Positions 59,267 through 64,000 of a stretch of DNA of 64,000 bases are shown piece after piece (within the stretch, counting starts at the first letter, position 1; each line of letters begins with the position of its first letter). Origin of the DNA: Paratinospora sagittata (Eukaryota > Streptophyta > Magnoliopsida > Ranunculales > Menispermaceae); contig CM069593.1 in the NCBI GenBank assembly GCA_035771175.1, positions 2,164,461 through 2,228,460 of the forward strand, given 5' to 3'. Both the position numbers and the translations under genes were made by a program. The notes below the pieces were generated by a model. That model was not told the DNA's origin. It did no database searches and saw only the letters and a program-made list of their open reading frames with translations.

Positions 59267-62200
59267 GGATCTTGAAGATTTACGTTCTTCAACAGATCCA
59301 AGATCTGGAAATCCCTTGCGTTCTTGGTTCTTCAACAGATTTACGTTTTTTTTTTTTTTCCACGAAAGAAGAAAAAAAAAAATAATAATAATAAAAAAAT
59401 CGGGTAAAGCGAACTTTGAGTTTCTATTACGATATTACGAAACATATTCCGTAATATCGTAATAAGAGCACTTGTCGGTTCAACAAATGAGGGAAGTTTT
59501 GGAAGCTAATGGGCAGGACTCGTCTGGACCAGACGATCCTGTGATCCGCAGATGGTAATTTTTTTAGCTTAATTAACAAACCACTTAATTAATTTAAGAA
59601 AAATATATATTTTTTAATTTTATTTATTTATTTTTTTTCTTGTTTAAATGATATGGCCTATTAGCTTATGCATGTATCCATGCATGCATGGTCTTCCATA
59701 AGAATGTTCGCGCTAGGGACATGGCTTTCTGCAACGTGTCTTACATAATCTGTCCTTCGGTCGTTTCTCAAGTCTATTGTTGCAAGCATCCAACTACTAA
59801 AACATGTATGTTAATGGGACAAAATTAAATGGTTCTAGTTGATTTTGGATTGGACTTAGTTGAAGAATTACGAAAGAAAATGAGATACGTTGGCAGTTTT
59901 GGTTAGGAAGTTCCATTCTAGTTTTAATTGGTGTTTGATCACGTTGGCAGCCAAGACATTTTATTCTACGTGCCACTAGACAAGTGCCCAGTTTGCAATG
60001 GCTACTTGGAGTGCACCGGAAGTAATTACTCGTGCAAAGGGGCATATAGTGAGTGGTCAACTTGGACCTTTAGCACAAGAGACCCACCAAGGAGACAAGA
60101 CAAGATCAAGATACCCGATTCCATAACCGGTGAAGCAGCTAATGTGAATCTCACTAAACCTTCTGTTTATTCTTATAATGTTGATTCTGCTCTCTCAGTT
60201 GGAATTACCAAACTATTTAGAACAGTAATGAATTTCTTCAGGCAAGTTTGTCTTCAAGTTTATCTTGAAAAAGATCAAGAGTTTACTGCTTCTAATTCTT
60301 AATTTTGCAGCTAATTAAGAGATATCAAGACCCTATTGATCGCCCTCATCGGACATTGAGCCCACCAGACAAGCCATTCAGCGGAATGATGATTTCTCTA
60401 TCGGGTCGTCTTTCTCAAACTCACGTTAGTACCCATTTTTTGTTCTTCATTCCCTGCAATGTCTCTTTAGTGGCAATAACCATCTTGTGAACAATATATA
60501 TGTATGTAGCAATACTGGAGAACAGAGATAGAACGGCATGGGGGGAAAGTTGCCAACTTGGTTCATGGTACAACTACCCTACTTTTTCAGTAGCTAGAAG
60601 CTCTGAATTTTTGGATATTAAATTGTGCTAAGATGGTTAACTTGCTATCCTTCAATTCCACAGGTGTTACTTGTCTGGTTGTATCTCCCACGGAACGGGA
60701 GCGTGGCGGGTCATCTAAACTAGTTGAAGCAATGTTAGTTTTTGGAAGAAATATAGATTTATCATACTCTTATCCTTATTTTTATTTATTTTTTTATTTT
60801 TATTTTTTTTGGAAAAGCTATGATTTACTCAATCCTGTTAAGTTATTTTCTCAACAACTTGATGTATTCAACCATTTGTTCTGGAAATATTTATGTAGGG
60901 TGAGAGGCATGCCTGTGGTGAGGTAAGCTTGGTTAGCAGACAGTATTGTGAAACAGGAACCCCAGCCATTGGAGGCTTATGATGTTGTTTCTGATCTCTC
61001 TGTGGAAGGCAAAGGAATCCCACGGGACAAGCAAGATCCTAGCGAAGAAGCGCTCAAGTCTCTTTCAGCAGAAATATTATTTTCTATTATTGTTTTCAGG
61101 AAGTCAGAAAGATAACACTTTTTTTCTAATCATAATGATAAATGCTTGCTTGTGGTTGCAGATTAAGCTTTTATGGTATGAGAGGAGTGTACACAGCAAA
61201 TTGCAGGAACAAGGCGGGGAGATTTTTGAGAAGGATGGGATTGTGTACAACTGTGCATTTTCCCTTTGTGACCAAGGGAGGGGGCTGAACGAGTACGAAA
61301 ATCCTCTCACCATCTATTATATTTTAGCTTTAACTGTCAATGGGATGAGGAATTTCGAAGAGTCTCAAATGATAATGGGAGGAGAATGTAAATCTAACTC
61401 AAAGTTATAGATTAGACTGTGGCAATAGATATCTACATCTATACATCAAATGAAATGGGATGACAATTACTTGTATATATATACCTAGTAGGATAGAATT
61501 CTTGTTTTAAGTTGTGATCACTTTTTCCTGCTTAAAAAATACCCAAATAGGACTTGTTTTAAGCTTCTGAAGTAGAAGCTTTTGCCATTCCAAGCAAGAT
61601 GAAGTCTTATTTCTTATTAAAACTGTTCCAGATATGCCATTATACAACTTATAATGGTGCCTGAAGACCACCTGCATCTGTACTACAAGAAGGGAAGAGT
61701 TGGAGATGATCCTGGAGCAGAAGAAAGACTAGAAGAATGGGAAAATGTTGATGATGCAGTAAAAGACTTTGTTAGGCTATTTGAGGAGCTAACTGGTAAT
61801 GAATTTGAACCATGGGAAAGGGTGAAGAAATTCCAGAAGAAGCCCTTGAAATTCTATCCCATTGATATGGTAATGTCTCCTGCTCCTTCCAATTACCCTA
61901 AGCATCAATATGGATAAAATCATGTGTTTTGTCTATATATATTGTGGGGGAAATCTAGTGAAATAGTGCTATGGCTGCTTGTTTACAGGATGATGGAGTA
62001 GACGTTCGCCATGGAGGTCTTGGTCTCCGGCAGCTCGGAGTTGCAGCTGCACACTGCAAACTAGAACCACTTGTAGCAAATTTCATGAAGGTTCTATGTA
62101 GTCAAGAAATCTACAAGTACGTGCCTAGATGACTATCTAGTTCAATACCTTATTCTTTTGCATTGCCAACCTATGAACCTGTGAATTTGAAACAGATGCT

Positions 62201-63843
62201 TTGATGGAGATGGGATACGATTCCCCTGATTTACCTATGGGGATGCTTTCAAATGTACATTTGAAACGATGTAAGAAAATCATACATATCCTTTAATTCA
62301 CGATCTATGCTACTTCCACTAATCCAAATCTCACCAGAGGATGGTCACTTTTCAGGTGAGGAGGTTCTCCTACAATTCATTGAAACACTTAAAACAACAC
62401 AGGAGACTGGGCTGAAGTTAAATGCAATTTGGGCAGATTTCAGTAACAGGTGGTTCACTCTCATGCACTCTACCAGGCCTTTTATTTTCAGAGACTATCA
62501 AGAAATTGCTGATAATGTAAGTATTGCCAAAAACATAACTGAATCAAGAATTCTTGTCAAGCTTATAATTTGTATGTAACATTTGTTACTCACATAATGG
62601 AGTTTGCAGGCAGCGGCGGCGCTAGAAACGGTGCGAGATATAACATTGGCCTCGCATGTAGTAGAGGACATGACTGGATCAACCCTTGAAGATCCCTTGT
62701 CTGACAGATATAACAAATTAGGCTGCCCAATCCATCCAGTGGAGAAAGACTCGGAGGATTACAAGATGATCCTCAAGTATCTTGAGAAGACTTATGAACC
62801 CATCAAGCTAGACGACACTGTAAGGCCCTAACTTTCCTTGAGCATTCTATCAACAACATAGATAGAGCTACAAAGCATTCTATCAACTACATTGATAAAG
62901 CTACAAACTAAATGTTATGGTTCATGCAGAGCTATAGCATTTCAGTGGAAAACATCTTTGCTGTGGAGCCAAGTGCTGGTCCTGCCTATGATGAACTTAA
63001 GAAGTTACCCAACAAGGTCCTATTATGGTGTGGTAAGATCTCTCTCTTATAGTTGGTTCAGAAGGCTTATTTCTTCCTACTAGACTATAAATATAATACT
63101 AACACTGCTTTTACTCCTTTCCTTCAGGTAACCAAATCTTGCAAACTGCAGTTTGGCAAGTCAATTGTATGTTCTGACGCAGCAGCTGAGGCTGCTAGGT
63201 ATGGGTTCACAGCAGTGGATCTCCCTGAAGGGTTTCTAGTTCTGGCAGTTGTTTTCCCTAGGGGATGAAATCATTGAGTTAGCGAAGCCACCAGAGGTTT
63301 TTCATGGGCTTTTGATTCATTTACATTGTTTCTTGGCTGTTTAGATTGTAGAAGCATTTCAGGACTTTGGTGGTGACTGATGCAGGATACAAAGTCCTTG
63401 GAGGAGAAGAAAGTGGGGGTAAAGGGGCTGAGCAGGAAGACACCAGATGAGTCAGAGCATTTCACATGGAAAGAGGACATAAAAGTGCCATGTGGTAGAT
63501 TAATTCCTTCTGGGCACAAAGACAGTCCTCTTGAATATGATGAATATGTTACCTATGATCCAAAACAGGTAAGAATTCAATTTATAGCTATAAGAGGTAC
63601 AAGGCATTAGTTATGCTATGCACGTGGCACAAGTTTTCAACAATGTGATGCTGGGGTTTGATGACACAGGTTAGTATAAGGTTCCTGGTGGGAGTGAAGT
63701 ATGAGGAGAAGGACGTGGTTCAAGATTTTGTGGGGAGTGAAGTATACAGAAGAATAGAGTCAGAAGAGAACTACAAGTCACGAGAACAAGCTAAGGAGGG
63801 AAGGGGGGTGGTTCAAGATTTTGTGGGGTCAGTAGCAGTTTGA

Positions 63844-64000
63844 GATGACTTTTTTTTGTGGGTTTTGTGGGAGTCATCATAAAAAATGAAAAATGATTAG
63901 AGGCTTTTGGTTTCTGTGAATTTATATTCTGTAAATATGGAAGTAAGGACTTTCCTTATGAGACCAGAACCTATATGAAATGACATGTAGAAAAGCTTTA
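63844..64000. other. 3' flank of the PARP3 locus
   Basis: Probable former 3' UTR. A TATGAAATGACATG stretch near the end gives no clear polyadenylation signal. Confidence 0.4.

Larger units (their letters stand above)
57299..59464 (-). mobile_element. Composite copia-like insertion in PARP3 exon 2
   Basis: A 2166-bp insertion bounded by AGAGC at 57294-57298 and 59465-59469, cutting between Glu and His codons of PARP3. Read on the minus strand, the left part (57440-57495) gives ...CCAACTTGAGGGAGGG, a copia-type 3' polypurine tract. This is followed by a 141-bp LTR-like end (57299-57439) running TATTACGATATTACGG...TTGACA. At the other end only about 25 bp of the LTR-like sequence is present (59440-59464), next to an inverted copy of the internal segment GAAACTCAAAGTTCGC...CGATTTTT. 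The interior has homopolymer runs, tandem repeats and a captured kinase fragment. No polyprotein is present, so it is non-autonomous. Confidence 0.7.
56336..63843 (+). pseudogene. PARP3: PARP3 (plant poly(ADP-ribose) polymerase 3-like), multiply disrupted
   Basis: Nuclear PARP-family protein. Start ATGAAG at 56336-56341, then exons at 57058-57298 plus 59470-59554 (one exon split by the insertion), 59951-about 60197, 60311-60424, 60510-60566, 60664-60733, 60899-about 61070, 61162-61292, 61632-61869, 61989-about 62120, 62196-62270, 62356-62516, 62610-62819, 62930-63032, 63128-63296, 63386-63568 and 63670-63843. Visible in order: PADR1-like zinc domain (CPVCNGYLECTG), BRCT (GMMISLSGRL, TCLVVSPTERERGG), WGR (EIFEKDG..YNCAFSLCD), PARP regulatory domain (GLGLRQLGVAAAHCKL) and catalytic remnants (LLWCG, SDAAAEAARYGFTAVD). 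Lesions: a 2166-bp insertion, one G short in the run at about 60539-60543, TAA at 60924-60926 where Ser-Glu is expected, a local frame slip at about 61165-61200, loss of most of the SNLL...VPGYMFG-equivalent in exon 63128, and an extra T at 63252-63255. Several exons remain highly conserved, so decay is recent. A functional copy may exist elsewhere. Confidence 0.85.

Noticed and set aside
1..64000. CRISPR arrays, bacterial operons, rRNA or intact tRNA genes
   Set aside because: None seen. The only tRNA-like sequences are decayed SINE heads, and the tandem repeats lack the spacer structure of a CRISPR array.

Overview
Eukaryotic nuclear DNA from a flowering plant, almost certainly a dicot (species not identified). 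The evidence is AT-rich intergenic sequence with many (AT)n tracts, GT-AG introns, plant-only gene families (TFL1-clade PEBP genes, a WIP zinc-finger gene, a plant-type PARP3) and dense plant-type mobile DNA (SINEs, RTE-type LINE relics, chromovirus-like solo LTRs, Tourist/hAT/CACTA-like MITEs). A 100-base N gap lies at 15810-15909. All splice models are manual readings.

Layout. 1-13970 (minus): the first nine coding exons of an AP-3 adaptor beta-subunit gene, whose 3' end lies off the left edge. Its introns are packed with SINEs, LINE relics and a 2.2-kb LTR-like element. 14.2-25.8 kb: intergenic, rich in MITEs. 25922-27079 (plus): intact four-exon TFL1/CEN-like PEBP gene. 27.1-34.9 kb: local duplications, a hAT-like element, and an unidentified coiled-coil reading frame split by a solo LTR with perfect 5-bp target duplications. 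34977-36148 (minus): a second four-exon PEBP gene of the same clade, diverged at key residues and convergent with the first. 36.2-49.3 kb: intergenic, with repeats and SINEs. 49416-54086 (plus): two-exon WIP-domain C2H2 zinc-finger gene with a 3.6-kb intron carrying a CACTA-like MITE. 54.1-56.3 kb: repeats and a SINE. 56336-63843 (plus): a PARP3 copy whose exon structure can be traced to its stop codon but which carries several independent lesions. One is a 2.17-kb composite insertion that holds copia-like terminal sequence, GC-rich tandem repeats and a captured fragment of an ATN1/Raf-like protein kinase gene.

The genes do not form one pathway. AP-3 beta acts in vacuolar trafficking, the PEBP proteins in control of flowering and inflorescence architecture, WIP proteins in organ and tissue patterning, and PARP3 in the nucleus. 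The most unusual items are the nested insertion in the dying PARP3 gene, the diverged convergent PEBP paralog, and the coiled-coil frame that becomes continuous when one solo LTR is ignored.
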